Shown in pieces: positions 47,465-58,320 of a stretch of DNA of 64,000 bases. This DNA is from Chloranthus sessilifolius. Taxonomy: Eukaryota > Streptophyta > Magnoliopsida > Chloranthales > Chloranthaceae. Location of the stretch: the NCBI GenBank assembly GCA_021018995.1, contig CM037593.1:39197810-39261809 (forward strand). Direction: 5' to 3'. Position numbers and translations under genes: made by a program. Below the pieces are notes generated by a model. That model did not search any database. It was not told the origin of the DNA and saw only the letters and a list, made by a program, of their open reading frames with translations. Every line of letters starts with the position of its first letter. Position 1 is the stretch's first letter.

Positions 47465-47710
47465 ATGGTGGATGACGGCCCCTTCGGATTTCCAATCAAA
47501 TTTTACCCCATCTGGGACGATCCTCCACCGCCAAAGGAGCCGGACCCCTTGCAGTTTCTCTGGGATGAGTATGACGAGGTCCAGCGAATCCTTACAAAGG
47601 AAGAAAAGAAAAAGAAAAAGAAAGAGAAGAGAGAGAAGAAGAAGAAAAAAATGGCCCCACCAGCATCTCCCCCTCCGTCTTCCTCAAACCCTCCCCCTGC
47701 TACCCAATGA
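47465..47710 (+). CDS. Small Lys-rich open reading frame in element B, 81 aa, unknown
   Basis: Starts MVDDGPFGFPIKFYPIWDDP and contains FLWDEYDEVQRILTKEEKKK, a run of Lys/Glu/Arg (basic, helix-forming) and a Pro/Ser-rich tail. It is uninterrupted and preceded by a C/T-rich leader and a TATA-like GGTTATAAAAATT near 47052. No counterpart is visible in element C, where the corresponding stretch is absent. It could be a chance frame or an extra element-encoded protein. Family not recognised. Confidence 0.4.
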   Translation: MVDDGPFGFPIKFYPIWDDPPPPKEPDPLQFLWDEYDEVQRILTKEEKKKKKKEKREKKKKKMAPPASPPPSSSNPPPATQ

Positions 47711-49564
47711 TTCCCCCCCATTCTGTCTTTTCTTTTTCCATCTTTTTGTCTTCTTTTCTTTTTATTTAAATGCAAGTTTCTTTTAATTCCACCCTGTGCA
47801 GTTTGCATTTTATGTTTCTCTATCTTTTTCTCTGTTTATTTTTATTTGACTCTTTCGATTCTACTACTGTCTTTCCCCTCTGAACTAGTGAGGACACTGC
47901 TCCTCATAGGTTTTGGGGTGTGACAGGCAGGTCTGCCAATAACATAGTTAACTTAAAGTGCAGCAGAATCATATGAGTAACATAGAAATGGAGCTGTGTT
48001 CACTTAAGAATTATGAAAATCAAGGAATTTAAAATTTTTTGCAGATCTTTAGACATCATAAATTTCAAAAATTTCACATTCCCATGATGAGAACAGCAAG
48101 AAAACTCACTGGTATCAGCACTTAGTAAATCATTGAAGAGAGAAAAAGGTAAGGACATACTTAAAAGTTTAAAGGAAGACCATAACCAATAAGAATTGGG
48201 CCTACAATTTTTTTTATTTTGAGAGTGATTGAGGTAAATTTCTTCTAGCTTCAAGGACTGGCTAAGTCAATGTGTTCACTAGAAGTTAGGTAACTCCAAG
48301 TTGAAACAACTGACAGCAATCATGACACTTAGGAAAGGATCAAGGCCTTCTCTTGGACAGTTTGAGCGTAAACAGACTAAACCCTAAAGCAACTGCCCTT
48401 GTTCATACACTCTTTGAGCCTCAAAATCCAATTTTCTTCAAAATACACCTGAGTACTTGTATCTGAACCTATGGACCTGATTTAACCTTACCCTCACTCT
48501 GAGAATTCAGAAGGTAAAGGAGAAAGAGTTAAAGATGGACTAGCTAGGGTCAACATTGGATGAGTGGAGAAGAATTATCTGAAGTTCTAGCAGTGCAACA
48601 ACTGAGAAAAAGGTGTCAATTCATCAAAGCAAAAACAAAAATAAAAAGAAGATAAATGGATCAAAAAGAAAGAAAAACAATAATGAAGAGGAGTATGGGA
48701 GGAGTCAAAGAGGAAACACTCATTGGAAAAATCAGAAACACGAAGAGAAGTTGGCCACTTCAAATATGAAAATAGCAGAGAAGATGAAAGGAGCTGAACT
48801 AAAGAAGGTGAAGTCATGAATCACCACTTTCACCTACTGATTTCTCAATTTCGAACCCCTTTTCAACCTTACAATTCTTTTTATAACTCAATACCATAAG
48901 CCACATTATAGCCCAGTTAAAGCCCTTGTGATCCAAAGTGAATGAGCTGTCATGTGGAGATAATGAGGTGCCTAATCTATGGTGAAAATCTGCCAATGAG
49001 GCTAGAACTTGAATGCTATGCCTATGCTCATGCTTACAGACCCATTTGGGGGAAGTAACTGCTCTTGAGCTTAAGAGACAATGAAACCGTCAAAAGTTCT
49101 TTGTGAGAGTATGCTCTGGAGAGTTTTGGGGTCTGATATTGAATGCATTGGGCATGACCTACAACCTAATTTTTAATTTAATGATGAGCTGAGTGCTGAT
49201 ACACATGTGTAGTTTCCCTTGTTGTGAACTGATTGGAAATGTTGTGCTATCATGTGAAGTTTATTTTGTCTAAACATCTGTGCAGACAATGTATTTAAAT
49301 TTCCTATACTTTTACTGATTCAAGGGTGAACTCATACACTATTTCTGGACTGCTAACTTGATAATCTTGCACTGCTGTTAACTATTTTATTGAGAAGTTT
49401 GTGGGCATCTTCACTGAAAACCCTCAGGAGACTTCACTCCTCCACTAGGGATCACCTAGGGGTTTAAAAGGCTTGGTACATATGCTAAATGTATCTGTGC
49501 TCCCTACGAAAGTGGCATTTAATTTCAGTGATTTTTAGTGTAGCTTTGCTAAGGGACTAGCAAA
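47711..49564 (+). other. Element B 3' untranslated region with conserved 58-bp block
   Basis: No gene. Several blocks are shared with element C (61370-62940) and, in reverse, D. The best conserved is 49417-49474. Confidence 0.8.
49417..49474 (+). repeat. 58-bp block identical in elements B and C
   Basis: Identical to 62785-62842. It begins AAAACCCTCAGGAGACTTC and ends GGGGTTTAAAAGGCTT. A second identical 17-mer, GTGCTCCCTACGAAAGT, follows shortly after in both. Lies about 100-150 bases before the PPT. Confidence 0.9.
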
Positions 49565-49581
49565 GATTAGGTTTGGGGGTG
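49565..49581 (+). promoter_or_regulatory. Polypurine tract of element B
   Basis: GATTAGGTTTGGGGGTG directly precedes the 3' LTR. The same sequence precedes the 3' LTR of element C. Confidence 0.8.
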
Positions 49582-51946
49582 TGTTAAGACATGAAAAGTA
49601 CCACTTTTCACCCCTTAACTTAGCCTCTGTTAGATCCTTAGCCATCTAATAAATGTGTGTTAAGTCATTTATGTAGGTAATAAACAACAGCTACAATAAG
49701 GCCTGAACCCTGTTAAGGAGACCACTTTTGCCCCAGAAGTCCCTCAGAAGGATGAAAGCTGAATCCAGACAAGAATTGAACCTCGCGTAGCTTTCACAAG
49801 CTTCAGAGGATTCAGAAATTAAGCCTCACGCAGTCCTCGCGAGTTTCCCAAGACTTCATTTCCAATTGTTCGGGCTATTCTCGTGCAGCTTCAAAATTAT
49901 ATCTCGCGTAGCTCTTGCGAAGCTCAAATATAAAGCCTCGCGCAGTTCACTCAGATCAACTAAAGAGAGAGAGCTCTAGGTATTTCGGCGCACAGTGGCC
50001 GCGGGATGCAAAACTTCAGAAAAAAAAACTCTCGCGTAGTTCAGAGACCAATACACATCACGTCCTCGCGAAGATCCTCGCGAAGATCCATTGAGAAACA
50101 AACTGCTCGCGCGATTCCGACGCCATTTAGAAGGAAAGTACAACCCCACGAAGACTAGAGTAATCCAGCGAGGATTCAATGCTCTATCGCGTGACTGCTT
50201 CAGGCAACTAAGACAATCCCGTGACGGCTAAAAATCCAATCTCACAAAGACCGTGCTACCATGCGACAGTCTTGGAAACTAATGCTACCTGGCGAGACTC
50301 TGAACTCTAACTCCCCCTCACTTCTGCAGAGGATTTTCTGGGAACTTCCAGCAATTAGGGCACGCATTACAATGCTCCAATTTCTGTGCATGTGCCTCGA
50401 GGCATCCAAGGAACAGTATCAGGACATGTGGCATCATTAAGATTAGGGTTTCCTAACCCTAATGCGCCGCCAAGCTGACTGCTATATAAACCTAAGCTTG
50501 GTTTAGGCTTAGGGGGCTTTTTTCTCTTTTTAGAATAAAACTTAGTTTTTCTTCTTCTGGAATCGGCTGTAGATCTCCAGTAAGTTTAGGTTAGGTAGTT
50601 TCTTTTTATCTTGTTCTTCTCTCCATAGTCCAGCATTTGCTGGCTATGCCTTTGTATGATTATTTGGAATAGATTAATGGAGTTTCATAATAGGGTGTTT
50701 TACATTTATGGGTTTTCTGTTTGACAGTTATTCTGTACAAGGCTGCTACCTTGAGATCCTCCACTGCTAGAATGTATTGCAAGCAATGGAGGACTGATTT
50801 TATGGTTCACTTAGATCCAAGTGACCTGTGTGTTTGGGCTAACATGCTCCTATACAGGCCTAGCCCCACCACAGGACCCACTAGATCTGAAATCCCCATG
50901 GGAGCAATGAGCTTTTGTAGCCTTGTGAACATGGTGGTGGCAGCAATGTTTCTTGTTCTGTCTTGAGTTTTGTGAGGAGGATAGCCTCTGGGATAGTCTG
51001 TGACCATTCAAGTGGACAGGTTATAGCCTTAGGGTGAAGCCAATCCACAGACTCAAGACGGATTGTTCTTCTCTACACTTGTGCTTGTAGCCCTGTGAGA
51101 GATTGTGCAGAGACAAACTCCCCTGTATGTGTATAGACCCGCCATCAGATGGCTGATCTGGTTTGGTTATAGAGATTGTAGGCTTGTGACTGGATCATTG
51201 CAGTCTCTCTAAAAGCAGTGGATAGCTAGACCTAATGCTTGTACTCAAACTCTTGCTGGTTCTGTGTCTGGGCTAACATGCTCCCATACAGGCCTAGCCC
51301 CACACATAGCACTTTAGAGGTTGAGGTTCCCTATGGATTCTTGTGCTTGTAGCCTGGATGAAGTAGTGCCTACAATGATAAACTTGTTCTGACCCATCTC
51401 TAGACTGTGGTTTCCCAATTGGATAGTCTGTGACCATTTAAGTGGATAGGTTATAGCTATAAAGGGATTGAATCATGGCACAGAGATGAGTGGGATTCTT
51501 TCTCCTCAGTGGTGATAATGTAGCCAATGGACAGGACTCCTATAGTAGCAGATCTGAATCTGAGTTATGAAACTCCTCAGACCTGAACCTAATAGCATAC
51601 TTCTCACCCTTTTATATTTATTTTCTCACTCCATCCCCTTTCCTAACCCTTTCTATAGTATAGACATTAGGATACTTTAGAATTTAGATTTTAGTAACCC
51701 TAAATCCCCTTTCATTTAGGATTGCCAGATCTGTAGACAGATCTGGAGAGCCTACTAAAGATGGCTCCCTTGGAGCCTAAGATCAACTTCCCTATGGGAC
51801 AAACTCTTACTTATCAAAACTTGCTACAATTTCAGATCTTGCAGGATTTGTGTATATTTTAAACACCTTTCATTCATTTTCATTCGCCCCATTCTTATCA
51901 CTGTCATCAATAAAGTCAGTAGCAAGCACTTTAAAATAACTCAACA
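49582..51946 (+). repeat. 3' LTR of element B
   Basis: Aligns over its whole length with 34541-36947, with small indels. It ends ACTCAACA at 51946, followed by the target duplication CCTAC (51947-51951). Confidence 0.95.
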
Positions 51947-51951
51947 CCTAC

Positions 51952-53400
51952 CCCTGCTGAACAAATTAAAACATTTTAGATGGGTGAATAACCAAGACCA
52001 TTGAGGGAATATTATGCTCCAGGGGTGTACTCATCCCCCTTCTGCATTCAATTCCCTAATGCCAAGGGCAACTATGAAATTAAGGCCCAAACCATCGAAA
52101 TGCTGCCATCTTTTCATAGGCTAAGTAAGGAGGATCCTTATAAGCACATAGATGAATTTTTGCCTTTATGCACCACATTCAAGATTGTTGGTCTGAGAGA
52201 TGAGGCCACAAAAATGAGACTTTTTTCTTTCTCACTAAAGGACAAAGCCAGAAATTGGTTCAATATGCTCCCACCAAATTGCATAACCTCATGGAATTTC
52301 CTCCAATGTTATTTTTTAGCCCAAATTTTCCCTATGAATAAAACCAGCCAGTTGAGGTAGACCATCATCTCCTTTGCTTAATTCCTAACTGACGATTTTC
52401 ATGAGGCATGGAAAAGGTTTAAGGACCTGCTGAGGCAGTGCCCTCATCATCAAATCCCTAAGTGGTAGCTTGTCCAAAGCTTCTACCAAGGGATTGACTC
52501 TAAGAGTAGAGATGTGATTGATGCATTATGTGGTGGCACATACCTCAACAATGGAATTATTTGATGTCATAAGCGAAAACTCCATGCAGTAGGAGTCCTT
52601 GTCAAGAAATTACATTGAACTAGTTGTCAGAGTGACAAAAGAGCCCACTTCCAAAGGAAAATTGTATGAGCTTACTGTGTATAATGACCTGGCTAAGAAG
52701 GTGGACAACTTGACCCATAAAATTGATAAAGTGTTGAGTGTGCTGCAGCCCCAAACTGCTGCACAAGTAGAAGAGGCATGTCTAATATGCCAATCACCTA
52801 CTCACTCACTACTGGAATGCCCTTTAGCTAGTCAATTCCCTGAACTCGTTATGGAGTATGCCAATGCTGCCCAATCATATGGGTAGACATTTGCTGGTTA
52901 TTCATGGAGAAATCGCCACAATTTGACGTGGAGGCAGGACAATTTCCAACAACCACAGCAGCAGCTGTAAGCATTTCCATATAAACCAGTTCAGCAGTAC
53001 AACCAAGGTTATGCTCCAAGACAGCAATTTTCCTAGTCTACCTCACAACCAAATCAATTATCTTTACCCCACCATAGCCTAGAGCACCTCATTCGAAGAA
53101 CAGGTTTTGCCATCACTGCAAAGCATGAACTCTTTATCACAAACTATGAGCTCTCACAATCAGAGTATTAAAAAAATTGAGGACCAGCTTGGCGAAATAT
53201 CAAATACTCTGACTAGGAGAGAAGAGGGAAGATTGCCATGTCAAACAATGAACAATCTCAAGGATCAGTACATGATTGGTGAAGGCTCCTCAACCCATGA
53301 GGAAGTTAAAGCACTCACAACCCTAAGGAGTGGCAAGGTGATGGGCATGGAAGCAAGAGAGAATGTACAAAGATAAGAAAATTCAGTCCCTGCTGATATA
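51952..53400 (+). pseudogene. Element C gag, resumed after element B (fossil)
   Basis: Contains IQFPNAKGNYEIKAQTIEML, LSKEDPYKHIDEFLPLCTTF and a CCHC-type knuckle CLICQSPTHSLLECP near 52785-52830. Same layout as B, clearly diverged in sequence. The extreme 5' end lies left of B (before 34540). Broken in several places. Confidence 0.88.
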
Positions 53401-53583
53401 CAACTAGAGCACAATAATGGGGCTGCTGTTGAGCCCCTACAAAATGAAAAAATTAAAAAAAATAAAAGACAAAAAAAGAGTGATGATATAGCTAGGCTTG
53501 CAGCTAAGGTACCAGCAATACCTTAACTGCCATTTCCTCATGCTCTAAAAGGCCCTTCTCCTTTTGAAAAGGGGAATGCAAAA

Positions 53584-54470
53584 ATGGTGGAAATGATGGA
53601 GACCTTAAAGCAAGTTAAGATCAATTTACCTCTGCTTGATGCCATTAAACAGGTCCCAGCCTATGCAAAATTCCTAAAAGACTTGTGTACCCAAAAGAGG
53701 AAGGCAAGGATTCATTTGTCTAAGAAAGCCTTTGCAACTGAGAATATCAAATTTATTCTGTCTATAACAACACCAGCTAAATTTCAAGACCTAGGGGTAC
53801 CTACTATCCCCTGCATGATTGGTGATCACACCATAGGCAAAGCCCTTTTAGACTTGGGAGCTACCGTAAACTTGCTGCCATACACAGTGTATGAACAGAT
53901 GGGTTTGGGAGAACTGAAACCAACACTTGTAGTTTTCCAATTGGCTGACAGGTCTGAAAGGAAGCCTATGGGAATTGTTAAAGATGCGCTAGTGGGGGTG
54001 GATAAATTTTTTTGCCCTGCTGACTTTCTAGTTTTGGACATGGAACCTTCAAAATGTACCACCCCAATCTCTGTTATCTTGGGCAGACAATTTCTGGCCA
54101 CAACCAATGCTTGCATTCAATGTAGGTCTGGGGTGATGGAAGTTACTTTCGAGAATATGAAAGTGAAGCTTAATGTGTATAATGCTGGAAAGCAACCTTA
54201 GTTAGACAATGAAAACTGCTTTGTAGTTGATGTACTAGAGGAATTGGTGGAAGAAAATTTATCGAATCTGCTGGATGGGGATAAAATGTGCGATGATGTT
54301 GACAATGTGTGGACTGAGGTTGTTGAGCAGGAGGCCCAAACTTCCATTGCTGAAGAAAGCACCACATTAAATTCTTCAATGGGCCTAGTGCAGCTTTCCA
54401 TATGGAGACCCACATTTTTGCCCCTACCTCAACCCTCCAAGGCACCTTTGCTGCCTTCAATGAAATCCCC
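53584..54470 (+). pseudogene. Element C aspartic protease region (fossil)
   Basis: Contains TIPCMIGDHTIGKALLDLGA, LLPYTVYEQMGLGELKPT and VILGRQFLA. Counterpart of 38820-39510 in B. Confidence 0.85.
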
Positions 54471-54539
54471 ACTATATCTGGAGCTCAAGCAACTACCAGC
54501 ATCTTTGAAATATGCTTTCGTAGGAGAGAATTAAAAGCT

Positions 54540-55500
54540 GTCTGTGATTATCTCTTCCTCTCTCACTGTGGAGCAGGAAGAGGAATTGCTTAAGGTCCTT
54601 AGAAAGCATAGGAAAGAAATTGGCTGGACCATTGCTGATCTGGGAGGTATAGTCCCATCTGTGTGTATGCATAAACTTCATTTGGAAGAGGATTCAAAAC
54701 TCTCTAGAGAAATGCAGAGGAAACTATACCCTCGCATGCAGGAAGGGGTTATAAAAGAGATTGTTAAGTTGCTAGATGGTGGGGTCATTTGCACTATTTC
54801 AGACTCAGAGTGGGTCTCACCTATCCAGGTGGTCCCTAAGAAGTTTGACATCACTATCACAACAAATGAGTCTGGAGAATTGGTTCCAACCAGAGAGACT
54901 ACTGGTTGGAGAGTGTGCATAGACTATAGAAAACTGAACTCCAAGCCCCGAAAGGACCACTTCCCATTACCCTTCATTGATAAGATTTTGGATAAGCTGC
55001 CAGACAAAGCATTTTACTGCTTTCTTGATGGATATTCTAGTTACAACCAAGTACCAGTTTATCCACAAGACCAGGAAAAATCACTTTCACTTGTCCATTT
55101 GACACTTTTGGTTATAGAAGAACGCCGTTTGGACTGTGAAATGCTCCTGCCACCTTCCAAAAGTGCATATATGCAATTTTTTCTGATATGATCGATAAGT
55201 TTTTAGAGATTTTCATGGATGATTTTTCAATTTATGAGGATGATTTTAGTCAATGTTTGTATCACCTCTGCCTTGTACTACAAAGATGTGAAGAAACCAA
55301 TTTGGTTTTAAGCTTGGAGAAAAGTCATTTCATGGTCACCCAAGGTATTGTGCTTGGCCATGTGGTATCCCAAAAAGGCATTGAGGTTGATAAGGTAAAA
55401 ATTGACCTGATTTCTCACTTGCCCCACCAAAAACAATCAAGCAAATCAGATCATTTTTAGGACATGCAAGATTTTATAGAAGGTTTATCAAAGACTTCAG
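54540..55500 (+). pseudogene. Element C reverse transcriptase (fossil)
   Basis: Contains GWTIADLGGI, WRVCIDYRKLNSKPRKDHFP, FMDDFSIY (about 55210-55240) and LGHVVSQKGIEVDKVKIDLI. Broken. Confidence 0.9.
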
Positions 55501-55519
55501 CAAGATCTCCAAATCACTG

Positions 55520-56010
55520 TGCCACTTGCTTTTTCAAGATGTGCCATTTGAGTTTAATGTTGAATGTCTGGAAGCATTTGAGATTTTGAAGAAATGTCTA
55601 ACCTCTGCCCCTGTGATCAAAGCACCTGATTATGCCTTGCCCATTGAACTGATGTGTGATGCATCTGATTTTGTTGGGGGAGTTGTGTTAGGACAGAGAA
55701 AAGATAAACTACTTTTTGTAGTTTATTATGACAGCAGGACACTGATAGAAGCTTAGTTGAACTATACCACAACTGAAAAAGAGCTTCTGTCTGCTGTCTT
55801 TACTTTGAACAAATTTAGACCTTATTTACTAGATTCTAAAATTGTGATTTTCACCGACCACTCTGCCCTAAAGAACCTACTGGCAAAGAAAGATGCCAAG
55901 CCAAGGCTAATTAGATGGATTTTACTCCTGTAGGAGTTTGATCTTGAAATTAAAGATAAAAAAAAGGGTAGAAAATGTGGTTGCTGACCACTTGTCCAAG
56001 GATCCTGAGT
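55520..56010 (+). pseudogene. Element C RNase H (fossil)
   Basis: Contains [20 protein letters not shown] and further blocks matching B's RNase H (FTDHSALK-type). More decayed than in B. Confidence 0.85.
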
Positions 56011-56149
56011 GAAAATTATGCTGAAACACCATTAAAAGACACCTTCCCTGATGAGCAATTATTTACCATCTAGTCTGTTCTACCCTGATTTGCCAATACA
56101 GTGAATTACCTTGCTGTAGGTAGGATTCCTTCCCAGTAGTCCAAGATGG

Positions 56150-57361
56150 ACAAGGACTTGTTTTTCTCACAAGTCAAATATTTTTTCTGGGATGATTCAT
56201 ACATGTATAAGTATTGTGCAGACTAGGTAATTATGAAATGTGTTCCTAAAAGTGACACCCATAGTATTCTAACCATGTGTCATGAAAAAGTCTATGGGGA
56301 ACACTTCGGAGGGAAAAAGACAGCAGCCAAGGTGCTGCAGTGCGGGTTTTACTAGCCTTCCTTATTTAAGGATGCCTTTGAACACTGTAAAACCTATTTA
56401 AGATGTCAAAGGATGGGTAGCATATCAAAGAGAGATTCAATGCCACTGCAACCCATCTTTATTATGGAGCTATTTGATGTATGAGGTATAGATTTCATGG
56501 GCCCCTTTCCTGCTTCTATGGACTTTAACTTTATCCTTATGATTGTTGACTATGTTTCCAAATGGGTGGAGGCTGCTGCCACAAAGAAAAATGATCACAA
56601 AGTTGTCCTTAAGTTTGTCAACGAAAATATATTTTCTAGATTTGGCACCCCTAGAGTCATCATCAGTGATGGGGGCAGCCACTTTTGTAATAAACACTTT
56701 GAGAGCCTGCCCAAAAAGTATGCTGTTACACATAGGATTGCTACTCTATACCACCCACAGACCAGTGGGCAAGTAGAGATTTCCAATAGGGATATCAAGC
56801 ATATCTTGGAGAAGATAGTTAAGACTGATAGGAAGGACTGGCCAATGAAATTGAATGATGCTTTGTGGGCTTATAAGACAACCTATAAGACTCCAATTGG
56901 AATGTCCCCATTTAGATTGGTCTATGGCAAAGCATGTCATCTGCCAGTTGGGTTAGAGCACAAGGCCTTTTGGGTCATCAAAAGCTGAACATGGACCTAA
57001 CTTCTGCTGGTGCAAACAGGAAATTACAGCTATCTGAGCTGGACGCCTACTCAATTTCTAGAATTTACAAGGAGAAAGTTAAGGCCTTCTTTGACAAGAA
57101 CCTCCTAAGGAAGGATTTTACTGATGGAGACAAAGTATGGCTTTTCAACTCAAAACTTAAGTTCTTTCCAGAAAAATTGAGATCCAGATGTGATGGACCT
57201 TTCACTGTAATACATGCATTCCCATCTGGGGCTGTGGAGATCATGAACCCCATTTCTGATAGGGTCATGAAAGTGAATGGTCAGAGACTCAAACCATGTG
57301 TGGAAAATTCTATGGAGTTCTCTGAAACCATGCACTTCCAGGAACCTCCCAATGCTGAGTG
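56150..57361 (+). pseudogene. Element C integrase (fossil)
   Basis: The HHCC part (56270-56420) and the core ([40 protein letters not shown]) are recognisable. The C-terminal part, with LRSRCDGPFTVIHAFPSGAV, is at 56990-57361. Broken. Confidence 0.88.
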
Positions 57362-58320
57362 ATCTCCAACCTTGTACACTGTGTAAAATAGCTATTTTTG
57401 TTGTTTTAAATTCTGTCATGTAATCTATTTTATGTCATCTATGTTTTATGTCATCTGTTGATATGAATCTTGATCTGGGCATATTTATAGTAGTCTGTGG
57501 TGTTAGGATGTTTGTGTTTGGCATAGGAACCAGTGTTTACATGAATGAGAGTGCATGTGCTACATGCAGAGGGCCTAACAGCACAAGATTGAAAGTAGAG
57601 CCAAGGTGTATTTGTTTTTAACCTTCTCGAGATGATCAGGCATCCACTCGAGCCATTACCAAGGTATATTTGGCCTTCTCGAGAGGCTCTGGTAGTCTCT
57701 CAGGCCACATTTCATGAAGAATAGACAGCCCTCGACAGGCTCTAATGTATAAAAATCAAATACTCGAGATCCTGTCAAGCAGAAGAACCTGAAGCTCAGC
57801 TCCTTGAGGCTCAGATTTTAAACACACATGCTTGTCGAGCAGTTCACATTCAACTGCTCGAGAGCTAAATGCCATTGAATTCTTCTGCTCGAGAGCCTCT
57901 CAAGCCCCATATTCTGAAAGGCAACCTCTCGAGGCTCAGGTTTGCATGATTTAAATCCACTCGACAGTTCATTCTGTCATTTTCGCCCAAAGCACTCGAG
58001 CACATACCTAGTTCCCAAGCCGGACCTTCCTCCTTCCTTCTTGACTGCCATTTTTTCTCCACCATTCACCCAGCTCTTTTGTCACTTTGCTGTGCAACTC
58101 AAGCTGAGCATTTTACACTGAGCAAAGTGAGTATTGGTCCACTGTGCCTCTTCCTTAACAAAACCCTAGATTTTAGGGTAAGTTTAAATATTTTCTCAGC
58201 CTGTTCTATTTTTGAAATCTTTTTACTAGGTTGAGTTATTTTGGTTGAGGATTGGTTACTGGGGAGAATTAGTGAAGTGGTGGACAACCAAGGATTTCAA
58301 TTTGGACTGATTTAAGCTAT
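57362..58320 (+). other. Element C post-pol spacer with CTCGAG-motif cluster
   Basis: Non-coding. 57620-58020 carries many CTCGAG, CTCGACAG and TCGAGAGG variants. C/T-rich leader sequence follows before the 3' ORF region. Confidence 0.8.

Larger units (their letters stand above)
34541..51946 (+). mobile_element. Element B: full-length Athila-like Ty3/gypsy element, 17.4 kb, TSD CCTAC
   Basis: Both LTRs are present (34541-36947 and 49582-51946), starting TGTTAAGACATG and ending in ..ACTCAACA (..ATA in the 5' copy). They are flanked by CCTAC at 34536-34540 and 51947-51951. The order PBS, gag, protease, RT, RNase H, integrase, post-pol spacer, 3' ORF region, 3' untranslated and PPT is complete. 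LTR divergence is about 3-5 % by eye, so it is a fairly young insertion, and younger than its host C. It is structurally whole but broken, with several interruptions in gag-pol and in the 3' ORF region. Confidence 0.95.
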
